A DNA stretch of 64,000 nt, from positions 1-64,000 of the forward strand of contig CAVBBL010000011.1 in the NCBI GenBank assembly GCA_963593905.1. Direction: 5' to 3'. The notes under the pieces were generated by a model. It was not told where the DNA came from and ran no database searches. It saw only the letters and a list, made by a program, of their open reading frames with translations. Every line of letters starts with the position of its first letter. Positions within the stretch are counted from its first letter, which is position 1. A program made the translations under genes and the position numbers. This document shows, piece after piece, positions 33,997 to 42,770 of this stretch. Origin of the DNA: CAG-791 sp963593905. Lineage in GTDB: Bacteria > Bacillota > Clostridia > Lachnospirales > Lachnospiraceae.

Positions 33997-36399
33997 ATGA
34001 ACCTACACCTGCCCAAAGACCAGACCCACGGCGCCGCAGATTCCGACGCCATCATCCAGGGACAGCACTACAGAATCACTGTCCTGACCCCTGCCCTGCT
34101 GCGATTTGAGTACAGTGAAAGCGGCCTGTTTGAAGATCACTGCACCCAGCACATCATTAACCGTAATTTCCAGGTACCTGCCTTTAAGACCTGGCACTCC
34201 GGCGACTATTTTTATCTGGAGACAGCACTGCTGCGGCTTCGCTACGATGAGAAAGCACCCTCCGCCTATGGCCTTCAGGTGCGTATTCTCTCCAGCGCCA
34301 TGGTATGGCATTACGGCGACCAGGGCGGTGACATGGACCGCGCCATGAACCTGGGCGGCACTGCCCGCACGCTGGATATGGCCGACGGCGCTATTGATAT
34401 CGGTGAGGGACTGATGTCCAAAGGCGGCTATGCGGTCTTTGATGATTCCGATGCCCTGCTGATCGGAGAGGATCACTGGATCAGCCGCCGAGCACACCAG
34501 GAGCTGGATTTGTACTTCTTTGGCTACGGCCACGACTACAAGCAGTGCCTCAAGGACCTCTACCATCTGGCAGGCACCACGCCGCTGCTGCCCCGTTTTG
34601 CCATGGGCAACTGGTGGAGCAAATACCACAAATATGATGAGACAGAATATAAAACACTGATTCGGCGTTTTGAGCAGGAGGGTCTGCCTTTTTCCGTAGC
34701 TGTCATCGACATGGACTGGCATCTGGTGGATATCGACAAAAAATGGGGAACCGGCTGGACCGGCTATACCTGGAACCGGGAGCTTTTCCCGGATCCCCCT
34801 GCTTTCCTTCGCTGGCTCCACGAGCACGGTCTGCAGACCACTCTGAATGTCCACCCCGCCGACGGCGTCAGAGGCTTTGAAGCACAATATCCCGCCATGG
34901 CCAGAGAGATGGGCATCGATCCGGCCACCGAAGAGGAAGTAGAATTCGATATTGCCGATCCCCATTTCCTGGATGCTTACTTTAAATGCATCAGCCACCC
35001 CCATGAAAAGGACGGCGTAGACTTCTGGTGGATCGACTGGCAGCAGGGAACAGCCACCAAAACAGAAGGCCTGGATCCTCTGTGGATGCTGAACCATTTT
35101 TACTATCTGGATAATGCCGGAGAGGGAAAGCGCCCCCTGATATTCTCACGCTATGCCGGAATCGGCAGCCACCGCTATCCTGTGGGCTTCTCCGGAGATA
35201 CCCTCGTCACCTGGGCTTCCCTGGACTTCCAGCCCTATTTCACCATCCGCGCTGCCAACGTCGGCTATACCTGGTGGAGTCACGATATCGGCGGCCATAT
35301 GATGGGCGTTAGGGACGATGAGCTGGCGACTCGCTGGCTGCAGCTAGGCACCTTCTCCCCTATCCTTCGTCTCCACAGCAGTGACAATGACTTTAACGGC
35401 AAGGAACCCTGGAAATATAACCGTGAGGCCGAGGCTGTCATGAAAGATGCCCTGCGCCTGCGCTACCGGCTGGTCCCTTATCTGTATACCATGAACTACC
35501 TGACCCACACCCAGGCTCGCCCCATCGTGACGCCTCTGTACTTTGAGGAGCCAGAGCAGCCCCAGGCTTATAATGTCCGAAATGAGTTCTGGTTCGGCAC
35601 CCAGATGCTGGTATGCCCCATCACCACACCACGGGACGACATTTCTCTGACCGGACGTTTTGATGCCTGGCTGCCTGCCGGCGATTGGTATGACTTTGAG
35701 AAGGGAACTCGCTATACCGGCGGCAGAATGCTTCCCATCTTCCGCAGTCTGGAAGAATGGCCTGTCTTCGTAAAAGCAGGCGGCATCATCCCCATGGATC
35801 AGGGAGAAGACTACGATCCTCTCCTCCATAATCCCGCCTCTTTGCTCCTGCGCATTTACCCCGGCGCAGACGGAAGTTTTAAACTGGTGGAGGATGACGG
35901 CAAAAAGACAGAGCCTGCTGCAGAAGACTATGCAGTTACGGAATATACCTGGAAGTGGGATGCACAGGCCATCTTCACCATTCATCCTGCCCAGGGTGAT
36001 CTCCGGGCTATCCCGGAGAAGAGGCAATACACATTGGCCTTCTACGGGATAGAAGACAGTGAACTGACTGTGCGTCTGGGAGAAGAAGTTGTGTCCTGTC
36101 AGCAGCACTACGATCAGGATAGACGCCTTCTCACCGTAATGCTTCCTGCCTACTCTGTGACGGAGCGTCTGACCATCACCTTTACAAAGAGTGAGACCGC
36201 CGACAATAATAAGCTGGCAATGGCGTTCCAGGCCCTGCAGAGAGCCCAGATGAGCTATGATATAAAGCAGGTACTGTACAACATCCTGAAAAACCACGGC
36301 ACCACCCCCGCCTGCCTGACATCCCTGCGCGCAGTGGAGGGTGCACCCCAGGCAATCCTGGATGTACTGGAAGAAATCATCCTGACGGACGTGCATTAG
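33997..36399 (+). CDS. GH31 alpha-glycosidase
   Basis: This 800-residue enzyme has the GH31 barrel with the nucleophile motif FWWIDWQQG (around residue 345), GYTWWSHDIGGHMMG, and RLHSSDND before the distal beta domains. An N-terminal galactose-mutarotase-like domain precedes the barrel. No signal peptide is seen, so it is probably cytoplasmic. The start at 33997 uses GGAG; an upstream ATG at 33943 would read through the structured leader. Its own promoter, operator and leader suggest sugar-dependent control. Alpha-glucosidase is the commonest activity; alpha-xylosidase or a sulfoquinovosidase-like activity cannot be excluded. Confidence 0.92.
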   Translation: MNLHLPKDQTHGAADSDAIIQGQHYRITVLTPALLRFEYSESGLFEDHCTQHIINRNFQVPAFKTWHSGDYFYLETALLRLRYDEKAPSAYGLQVRILSSAMVWHYGDQGGDMDRAMNLGGTARTLDMADGAIDIGEGLMSKGGYAVFDDSDALLIGEDHWISRRAHQELDLYFFGYGHDYKQCLKDLYHLAGTTPLLPRFAMGNWWSKYHKYDETEYKTLIRRFEQEGLPFSVAVIDMDWHLVDIDKKWGTGWTGYTWNRELFPDPPAFLRWLHEHGLQTTLNVHPADGVRGFEAQYPAMAREMGIDPATEEEVEFDIADPHFLDAYFKCISHPHEKDGVDFWWIDWQQGTATKTEGLDPLWMLNHFYYLDNAGEGKRPLIFSRYAGIGSHRYPVGFSGDTLVTWASLDFQPYFTIRAANVGYTWWSHDIGGHMMGVRDDELATRWLQLGTFSPILRLHSSDNDFNGKEPWKYNREAEAVMKDALRLRYRLVPYLYTMNYLTHTQARPIVTPLYFEEPEQPQAYNVRNEFWFGTQMLVCPITTPRDDISLTGRFDAWLPAGDWYDFEKGTRYTGGRMLPIFRSLEEWPVFVKAGGIIPMDQGEDYDPLLHNPASLLLRIYPGADGSFKLVEDDGKKTEPAAEDYAVTEYTWKWDAQAIFTIHPAQGDLRAIPEKRQYTLAFYGIEDSELTVRLGEEVVSCQQHYDQDRRLLTVMLPAYSVTERLTITFTKSETADNNKLAMAFQALQRAQMSYDIKQVLYNILKNHGTTPACLTSLRAVEGAPQAILDVLEEIILTDVH

Positions 36400-36418
36400 A
36401 AATACATTCATAAATGAC

Positions 36419-36465
36419 AAAAGCCCTTCATCACGGTACATCATCTTCCGTGTTGAAGGGCTTTT
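36419..36465. terminator. Terminator between GH31 and murG
   Basis: AAAAGCCCTTCA pairs with TGAAGGGCTTTT around an imperfect inner stem (CACGG/CCGTG). The genes converge and both can use it. Confidence 0.85.
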
Positions 36466-36509
36466 GCTTTTATTACAGTTTTTCAACTTACCATATTGAA
36501 ATTACTTCA

Positions 36510-37580
36510 TCAGCTTGCTTTCTTGATCAGTTCCATGATCATGGAGATGGAATTGATCAGACTGCTCTTTTCCATGGCGTCAATATAGAACTGCCGCTCG
36601 AAGTAGAGCTTATGCACGCTCTCTACGATCACGTCCGGCAGAGCATCGTCTTCGATGACCATGCTGTACCCTTGCTGCTCAAAGCTTCTGGCATTAAGAA
36701 TCTGATCGCCCCGGCTGCTTTTAGCAGGCAAAGGCACCAGAATATTGGGCTTTTTCAGCGCCAGCAATTCAAAAATTGCATTGGCACCGGCCCGGCTGAT
36801 AACGATATCCGCCATGGCAAAGAGGTCCTTTAATTCCTCATTGACATACTCGAACTGCTTATAACCGGGGATCGTCAGCTTTAGATTATCCACTTTGTCC
36901 TTGCCGCACAGATGAACGATATTGAAATCCGGCAGGAGCTTTTCCAGATTATCCCGCACCGCCTCGTTCACCGAAGCTGCTCCCAGGCTGCCGCCGATGA
37001 CCATCAATACCGGCTTGCTGTCCGTAAAGCCGCAGAAATCCCTTCCTGCCTTTGCATCTCCCTGGAAGAGTTCGTCCCGAATCGGTGTCCCGGTAAGTAC
37101 AGCCTTAGAAGCCGGCAGGTCCTTTAATGTCTCCGGAAAATCACAGCAGATTTTCTGGGCGCAGGGGATGCACAGCTTGTTTGCCAGTCCCGGTGTCATG
37201 TCTGATTCATGGATGATGCAGGGGATATGCAGTCTGTGCGCCGCCCGCACCACCGGTACGCTGACATAGCCGCCCTTGGAGAATACCAGATCCGGCTGAT
37301 AACTCTTTAAAAACTTGAAAGCTTCTTTGTACCCCTTGATCACACGGAAGGGATCCGAAAAGTTCTTGGGATCAAAATAACGGCGCAGCTTGCCTGTCTC
37401 GATCCCCAGATAGGGAATGCCGCATTCTTCTATCAGTTTCTTCTCGATGCCGTTTAAGGATCCGATATAGTAGATCTCATAACCTGCCTTCTTTAAATAG
37501 GGCAAAAGTGCAATGTTCGGCGTCACATGACCTGCTGTACCGCCGCCGGTCAATACGATTTTCTTTCTATCCTTTCCCAT
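36510..37580 (-). CDS. murG: UDP-GlcNAc transferase MurG
   Basis: A 356-residue GT28 enzyme that adds GlcNAc to lipid I to give lipid II on the inner face of the membrane. The N-terminal GGGTAGHVTPNIALL (residues 12-26) and C-terminal ISRAGANAIFELLALKKPNILVPLP (motifs SRAGA and E-L-L) are characteristic. GGGAG lies upstream of the start. It is not in a dcw cluster here but follows the TSCPD and SMR genes on the same strand. Confidence 0.95.
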   Translation of the reverse strand: MGKDRKKIVLTGGGTAGHVTPNIALLPYLKKAGYEIYYIGSLNGIEKKLIEECGIPYLGIETGKLRRYFDPKNFSDPFRVIKGYKEAFKFLKSYQPDLVFSKGGYVSVPVVRAAHRLHIPCIIHESDMTPGLANKLCIPCAQKICCDFPETLKDLPASKAVLTGTPIRDELFQGDAKAGRDFCGFTDSKPVLMVIGGSLGAASVNEAVRDNLEKLLPDFNIVHLCGKDKVDNLKLTIPGYKQFEYVNEELKDLFAMADIVISRAGANAIFELLALKKPNILVPLPAKSSRGDQILNARSFEQQGYSMVIEDDALPDVIVESVHKLYFERQFYIDAMEKSSLINSISMIMELIKKAS

Positions 37581-37650
37581 TTGCTTCTATCACTCCCGAT
37601 GCTGTGTAATGTAAATATTTCCCGCAAAATCCTGCAGGAAGCGCTTTCTC

Positions 37651-37896
37651 CTACTGTCCGATTGCCTGCTTCAGCGCTATGGCAAGCTGATCCGGACATG
37701 ATGTCTGCTTAAAGCCGCACTTCACGCCGGAGACTCTCTCGATGACATCCTCTGCCTTCTGGCCGATCACCAGCTGCGTAATTCCCTGCAGGTTGCCGCT
37801 GCAGCCGCCCCTAAAAGCTACATGCTGAATGATATGATTCTCATCCAGTTCGATTTCAATTTCTGATGAACAGGTTCCTTTTGTCTTGTATATCAT
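37651..37896 (-). CDS. TSCPD domain protein (TIGR03905 type)
   Basis: An 81-residue protein with KTKGTCSSEIEIELDE at the start and KQTSCPDQLAIAL near the end, plus GGCSGN in the middle. The four Cys residues and TSCPD motif match a small family common in Clostridia and related to the C-terminal domain of some ribonucleotide reductases. The function is not known; metal or nucleotide binding is plausible. The start at 37896 has GGAG six bases upstream; an upstream start at 37941 would lie inside element A. Confidence 0.85.
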   Translation of the reverse strand: MIYKTKGTCSSEIEIELDENHIIQHVAFRGGCSGNLQGITQLVIGQKAEDVIERVSGVKCGFKQTSCPDQLAIALKQAIGQ

Positions 37897-38016
37897 AGTA
37901 ATCTCCATTCCGCAGGCGCTTTGCGTCGGAGGAATCGCCAATCAGATCACTATTGATTGGCGATCAACACGATTTGTGACGCCTGCGGCACAAATCGCTG
38001 CGTGAAAGATACGCCC
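37897..38016 (-). repeat. Element A copy 4: leader of the TSCPD gene
   Basis: In the minus sense, hairpin I pairs CGATTTGTG (37997-37989) with CACAAATCG (37978-37970) around loop CCGCAGGCGT (37988-37979). Hairpin II pairs ATCGCCAATCA (37964-37954) with TGATTGGCGAT (37944-37934). The strand GCGCCTGCGG (37919-37910) complements the loop and can also pair locally as GACGC-AAA-GCGCC. The element begins right after the SMR stop codon. Confidence 0.82.
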
Positions 38017-38018
38017 GT

Positions 38019-38339
38019 TTATTTCGTTCCGCCAAGATTAAGCAATATCCCGCCGATCACGATCAATGCAATGCCAAGGATCCCATACAGGCTGATCTTT
38101 TCCTTAAAGAAAAGAACGGAAATCAGGGTCGTCGCTACGATGCCTACACCGCACCAAATGGCATAGGATATGTTTAAGTTCAATTTTACCATGGCTTTTC
38201 CAAATGCCAAGTAGCACAGCACATAAAAAATCACGCAGGCAATGGTGGGGTACAGGCGGGTGAATCCTTCAGAATATTTTAAAAAAGAAGTTGCGATAAT
38301 CTCAAATATAATGGCAGCAATCAACAATACATACTGCAT
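38019..38339 (-). CDS. SMR family multidrug efflux protein (EmrE-like)
   Basis: A 106-residue protein with four membrane segments. The membrane-embedded Glu is in IIFEIIATSF (residue 13) and the TM1/loop segment reads LKYSEGFTRL, both closer to EmrE-type drug/proton antiporters than to guanidine exporters. It probably works as a dimer. The 180-bp leader was checked for a guanidine riboswitch and none was recognised. GGGAGG lies upstream of the start. Confidence 0.9.
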   Translation of the reverse strand: MQYVLLIAAIIFEIIATSFLKYSEGFTRLYPTIACVIFYVLCYLAFGKAMVKLNLNISYAIWCGVGIVATTLISVLFFKEKISLYGILGIALIVIGGILLNLGGTK

Positions 38340-38521
38340 CCTTATCCTCCCTGTCTGCTTCCGGTGCTGTTAATCCTGCCATCCTATGTGGCTATTATCT
38401 ACAGCTATTGTCTGTGTCCTCTACAGGCTATGCCCGGATTCGCAGCATCACCTTTCTTTAACGCTCCAAGCTCTTTAAACTCTTTAAACCCTATGTGATC
38501 CGGAAAAATTTCCTGTTCTCA

Positions 38522-40834
38522 CTACATCTTACCATTCATGGAAAGAGCGATCCGCTTCTTAGCCAGGTCCACACTGACTACGGTGACATCCACCACATCT
38601 CCCACATGGACTACCTCCAGAGGGCTCTTTATGAAGCGCTCAGAAAGTCTGGAAATATGCACCAGACCGTCCTGGTGCACGCCGATATCCACGAAGGCAC
38701 CGAAATCCACGATGTTGCGGACCGTCCCCTTCAGCTTCATGCCAGGAGTCAAATCTTCCATTGCCAGTACATCGCTGCGCAGGATAGGCGCCGGCATATC
38801 CTCTCTGGGATCTCTGGCCGGCTTCTCCAACTCTTTCAGAATATCCTCTAAAGTGATCTCTCCGATGCCAAGACGTTCTGCGGTCTGCTTTTTATTTTTC
38901 ACCATTTTGCCCACGCTGCGAAGGGATGCGGTATCCTCCATGGACACCTGCAGCTCTTCCAGCAGCTTTTCCACTGCCGGATAAGATTCCGGATGGACAC
39001 TGGTGGCATCCAGGGGATTCTTGCCGCCGCTGATCCGCAAAAAGCCCGCGCACTGCTGAAAAGCCTTCGGTCCGAGCTTTGGCACCTTCTTTAACTGGGC
39101 ACGGCTGGTAAAGCGGCCGTTTTCCTCCCGATAAGCCACAATATTCTTTGCCAGTGTCTGGGAAATACCGGAAATATAGGAAAGCAGAGAGAAGGAGGCT
39201 GTATTTAGATCCACGCCTACCCGGTTTACACAGTCCTCTACCACGCCCCCTAACGCCTCGTCCAGCTTTTTCTGGTTCATGTCATGCTGGTATTGACCCA
39301 CACCAATAGACTTAGGATCGATCTTTACCAGCTCTGCCAGGGGATCCTGGAGACGTCTTGCGATAGAGGCGGCGCTTCGCTGCCCTACGTCAAAATTAGG
39401 GAACTCCTCGGTTGCCAGCTTACTGGCGCTGTAAACGGAAGCTCCGGCCTCATTGACGATGACATACTGCAGAGGCTGCTTCAGCTCGTGAAACAGATCC
39501 ACGATGATCTGCTCAGACTCTCTGGAAGCCGTGCCGTTTCCCACGCTGAAGATGGTGATATGGTACTTCTCAATCAGCTTCTTTAACTCTGCCTTGGCCT
39601 CTGCCACCTTATTCTGAGGCGCTGTGGGATAAATGACCTTGGTGTCCAGCACCTTACCTGTGGGATCTACCACTGCCAGCTTACAGCCGGTGCGGAAGGC
39701 GGGATCCCATCCCAACACTGTCTTTCCTGCGATAGGGGGCTGCATCAGCAGCTGCTCTAAGTTCTTGCGGAAAACCACGATGGCGCCGTCCTCTGCATTC
39801 TCTGTAAGCTGACTGCGGATTTCCCGCTCGATGGAAGGCGCAATAAGGCGGTCATAGCTGTCTGCAATGACTTCCCGCAGAATCGGTGCCGTAAACTCGT
39901 TGTCCTTTACATGGAAACCGCTGCCGCCGGTAATCTCTTTACGGATCACCTGACTCTCCAGCCATGCCAGAATCTTCTCCCTGGGCGCATTAATTTTTAC
40001 GGTGAGACATTTCTCATCTTCGCCCCGGTTAATGGCCAGGATCCGATAGCTGGGAATCTTCGCCACCTGCTCTTCAAATTCAAAATACATCTCATAGACA
40101 TTGCGGCGCTCCGCCGTTTTCTGCTGTGCCGCCTTTGCTGCTGTCTTGGATGCAGGTTTCTTTGCTTTTTCTGCTTCCTCCGCAGCATCTTCTGTCTTTT
40201 CAGTTTCTTTTGCCTTCTTTTCTTTCTTGTCCTCCTGGGCAGCTTTGGCCTCTTTGGTGGCTGCCGTGGTGATCAGTCCCTCTTTCCAGGTCATTTCTCT
40301 GATTTCGGTGCGGTAGGCCGCCTCATCAGAAATCTGCTCTGCGATAATGTCTTTGGCGCCTGCCAGAGCGTCCTCGGGGCTCTCCACTCCCTTTTCGGCA
40401 TCCACATAGGCAGCGGCCGCCTCCAGAATCGGTGCCTTCGCACTCTGCTCCAGGATCAGATCCGCCAGGCCCTGCAAGCCCTTTTCTCTGGCAACACTGG
40501 CTCTGGTCTTACGCTTTTGCTTATAAGGACGGTAGAGATCCTCCACTGCCACCAATGTCTGCGCCTCTTCAATCTGCGCGCGCAGCTCTTCTGTCAGCTT
40601 ACCCTGTTCCTCGATGCTGGCAAGTACAGAGGCCTTCTTATCCTCCAGTCCCCGCAGATAATTGAGCTTTTCGGAAAGAGTACGCAGCTGTTCGTCGTTT
40701 AAAGAGCCGGTGGCCTCCTTTCGATATCTTGCAATAAAGGGAATGGTATTTCCCTCGTCGATGAGTTTCACGGCCGCTTCCACCTGGGAACGCCGTACCC
40801 CCAGTTCCTCTGTAATCGATTTTATGATATCCAT
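38522..40834 (-). CDS. tex: Transcription accessory protein Tex
   Basis: This 770-residue RNA-binding protein has the Tex layout: N-terminal helical region (RYRKEATGSLNDEQLR), a YqgF-like fold (GWDPAFRTGCKLAVVD), helix-hairpin-helix motifs (VGVDLNTAS, SYISGIS) and a C-terminal S1 domain (GTVRNIVDFGAFVDIGVHQDGLVHIS). A Lys/Glu/Ala-rich insert of about 50 residues around positions 190-240 is not found in standard Tex (about 720 residues). The start at 40834 has ACGGAG six bases upstream; upstream in-frame ATGs lie in repeat sequence. Confidence 0.94.
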   Translation of the reverse strand: MDIIKSITEELGVRRSQVEAAVKLIDEGNTIPFIARYRKEATGSLNDEQLRTLSEKLNYLRGLEDKKASVLASIEEQGKLTEELRAQIEEAQTLVAVEDLYRPYKQKRKTRASVAREKGLQGLADLILEQSAKAPILEAAAAYVDAEKGVESPEDALAGAKDIIAEQISDEAAYRTEIREMTWKEGLITTAATKEAKAAQEDKKEKKAKETEKTEDAAEEAEKAKKPASKTAAKAAQQKTAERRNVYEMYFEFEEQVAKIPSYRILAINRGEDEKCLTVKINAPREKILAWLESQVIRKEITGGSGFHVKDNEFTAPILREVIADSYDRLIAPSIEREIRSQLTENAEDGAIVVFRKNLEQLLMQPPIAGKTVLGWDPAFRTGCKLAVVDPTGKVLDTKVIYPTAPQNKVAEAKAELKKLIEKYHITIFSVGNGTASRESEQIIVDLFHELKQPLQYVIVNEAGASVYSASKLATEEFPNFDVGQRSAASIARRLQDPLAELVKIDPKSIGVGQYQHDMNQKKLDEALGGVVEDCVNRVGVDLNTASFSLLSYISGISQTLAKNIVAYREENGRFTSRAQLKKVPKLGPKAFQQCAGFLRISGGKNPLDATSVHPESYPAVEKLLEELQVSMEDTASLRSVGKMVKNKKQTAERLGIGEITLEDILKELEKPARDPREDMPAPILRSDVLAMEDLTPGMKLKGTVRNIVDFGAFVDIGVHQDGLVHISRLSERFIKSPLEVVHVGDVVDVTVVSVDLAKKRIALSMNGKM

Positions 40835-40844
40835 TCTAATCTCC

Positions 40845-41015
40845 GTTTCTAACTCAAAAGAACGCCCTGCGGCGTTCCTTTGGTGCCGAAAGGCATCCCG
40901 TAATGACTGAAAACACCAAATGCGTTTCTTTACTGTCGAATGCGTTCCTCTACTGCCGAATGCCCCAAAGGGGCATTCGTAATGACTGAAAATGCCGAAA
41001 GGCATTTTCAGTCAT
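40845..41015 (-). repeat. Element B array in front of tex
   Basis: In the minus sense: hairpin d (ATGACTGAAAATGCC with GGCATTTTCAGTCAT), hairpin c (CGAATGCCCC/GGGGCATTCG), a direct repeat (units near AGTARAGRAACGCATT), a broken second d-c pair, and a new hairpin AAAGGAACGCC/GGGCGTTCTTT. It ends in the ACGGAGATTAGAATG start region of tex. Modules b and a are replaced here. Confidence 0.65.
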
Positions 41016-41018
41016 TTG

Positions 41019-42770
41019 TCAACGTTCAAACTGTGCCTTATACAGTCTACTGTAAAATCCCCCCTTGGCCAGCAGCTCGTCATGGCTGCCCTGCTCCATG
41101 ATATGGCCCTCGTTCATGACGATGATCACATCTGCATTGCGGATGGTGGAAAGTCTATGCGCCACAATAAAGCTGGTCCTGCCTTGCATCATCTTATTGA
41201 AGGCTTCCTGAATTTGCAGTTCTGTACGAGTATCGATGCTGGAGGTAGCCTCATCCAGAATCAGCATAGGCGGCAGACAGAGCATGACACGGGTAATGCA
41301 CAGCAGCTGTTTTTGACCTTGGCTTACGCTGTCGTCATTTAAGACTGTATCAAATCCCTGGGGCAGACGCCGTATAAACTCGTAGCTATGGGCTTCCTTT
41401 GCTGCCTGCAGGATTTCCTCCTCCGTGGCATCCGGCTTACCGATGGTGATGTTCTCCCGGACCGTGGCATTCTTAAGCCACGTCTCCTGCAATACCATGC
41501 CGTAGTTCGACCGCAGGGAATGTCTCGTCACATCGTAGATATTGGTGCCGTCCACCTTGATTTGTCCGCTATCTGCATCATAAAAGCGCATCAGCAGGTT
41601 AATCAGCGTCGTCTTGCCGCAGCCCGTAGGGCCTACGATGGCAATACGCATACCTGGTTTGGCCTGCATAGAGAAATCTTCGATGAGCTTTTTGCTCTTA
41701 TCATAGCTGAAGTATACATTCTCGATGGAAACTTCTCCCTTGGCCTTTGCCAATTCTCCGGGGGCATCCGGTGTCTGGGGCTCTTGCTCAATGAGTTCGA
41801 ATACCCGTGCTGCGCAGGCCAGTGCATTCTGCAGTTCCGTGATGACGCTGCTGATATCATTAAAGGGCTTGGTATACTGGTTCGCGTAGCTAAGGAGTAC
41901 GCTCAGGCCGCCCACCGTCAGTCCGCCGCCGATGACGAACATCGCGCCCACCAATGCCACTGCCGCATAGATCAGACTGTTGACGCAGCGAGTAGCAGGA
42001 TTGGTGATGCTGCTGTAGAAGACAGCCCGGAGGCTGTATTTTTCCAGATCCGCATTGATAGCCGCAAAGCGCTCTCTGGCTCTCTCTTCATAACCGAAGG
42101 CCTTTACCACCTTCTGATTGCCTACCATTTCCTCTGTCAGAGCAGTCTGCTTTCCTCTGGTCTCACTCTGGACCTTGAACATGCTGTATGTGCGGCCAGC
42201 GATAAACTTCGCCACCATAAAGCTGATGGGAGTCAGCACCACCACCAGCAGGGTGATGGGAATACTCTTGGAGAGCATGAAGACCAAGGTAGCCACAATA
42301 GTCACCACGCCGGTAAAAAGCTGGGTAAAGCCCATGAGCAGACCGTCGCTGAACTGGTCTACATCCGCAATGATACGGCTGACGATATCCCCGGCGCTGT
42401 GGGCATCCAGATAAGACAAGGGCAGGATCTGCATCCGGCGGAAGGCCTTTGCCCGAATGTCCCGAACGATATGATAGGTAATTCTGTTATTTACCGTATT
42501 CATCACCCATTGCATCACTGCCGTCAGAATCACCAATACGGCGATGCGCTTCATATAGTAGGAAATCAGGGTGAAATCCACACATCCTGCTGCAACAATA
42601 CCATCAATGGCATCGCCGAAAAGAATCGGCACGTATAATGTCAAAATCACCGTAGCCGCTGCCAGCACCACAGAGATAAAGAGCAGAATCTTATAATTGC
42701 CGATATACTTCATCACCTTTTGCAGGGTCTGCATGCTTCCGGCCTTGTCTGTTTTTTTATTCTCTTTCAT
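41019..42770 (-). CDS. ABC exporter half-transporter 2
   Basis: A 583-residue protein with an N-terminal six-helix membrane domain and a C-terminal ATPase (Walker A GPTGCGKTT, signature VSQGQKQLL, Walker B MLILDEATSSID). The signature starts VSQGQ rather than LSGGQ. It overlaps the upstream partner by one base (TGATG), so they are translationally coupled and form a heterodimer like BmrCD or LmrCD. It has no peptidase domain. Drug or lipid export is the family norm; peptide export is possible given the small peptides upstream. Confidence 0.92.
   Translation of the reverse strand: MKENKKTDKAGSMQTLQKVMKYIGNYKILLFISVVLAAATVILTLYVPILFGDAIDGIVAAGCVDFTLISYYMKRIAVLVILTAVMQWVMNTVNNRITYHIVRDIRAKAFRRMQILPLSYLDAHSAGDIVSRIIADVDQFSDGLLMGFTQLFTGVVTIVATLVFMLSKSIPITLLVVVLTPISFMVAKFIAGRTYSMFKVQSETRGKQTALTEEMVGNQKVVKAFGYEERARERFAAINADLEKYSLRAVFYSSITNPATRCVNSLIYAAVALVGAMFVIGGGLTVGGLSVLLSYANQYTKPFNDISSVITELQNALACAARVFELIEQEPQTPDAPGELAKAKGEVSIENVYFSYDKSKKLIEDFSMQAKPGMRIAIVGPTGCGKTTLINLLMRFYDADSGQIKVDGTNIYDVTRHSLRSNYGMVLQETWLKNATVRENITIGKPDATEEEILQAAKEAHSYEFIRRLPQGFDTVLNDDSVSQGQKQLLCITRVMLCLPPMLILDEATSSIDTRTELQIQEAFNKMMQGRTSFIVAHRLSTIRNADVIIVMNEGHIMEQGSHDELLAKGGFYSRLYKAQFER

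Noticed and set aside
38340..38521. Guanidine riboswitch upstream of the SMR gene
   Set aside because: No ykkC-type conserved core or ACGG-loop hairpins were found, and the protein looks EmrE-like rather than a guanidine exporter.
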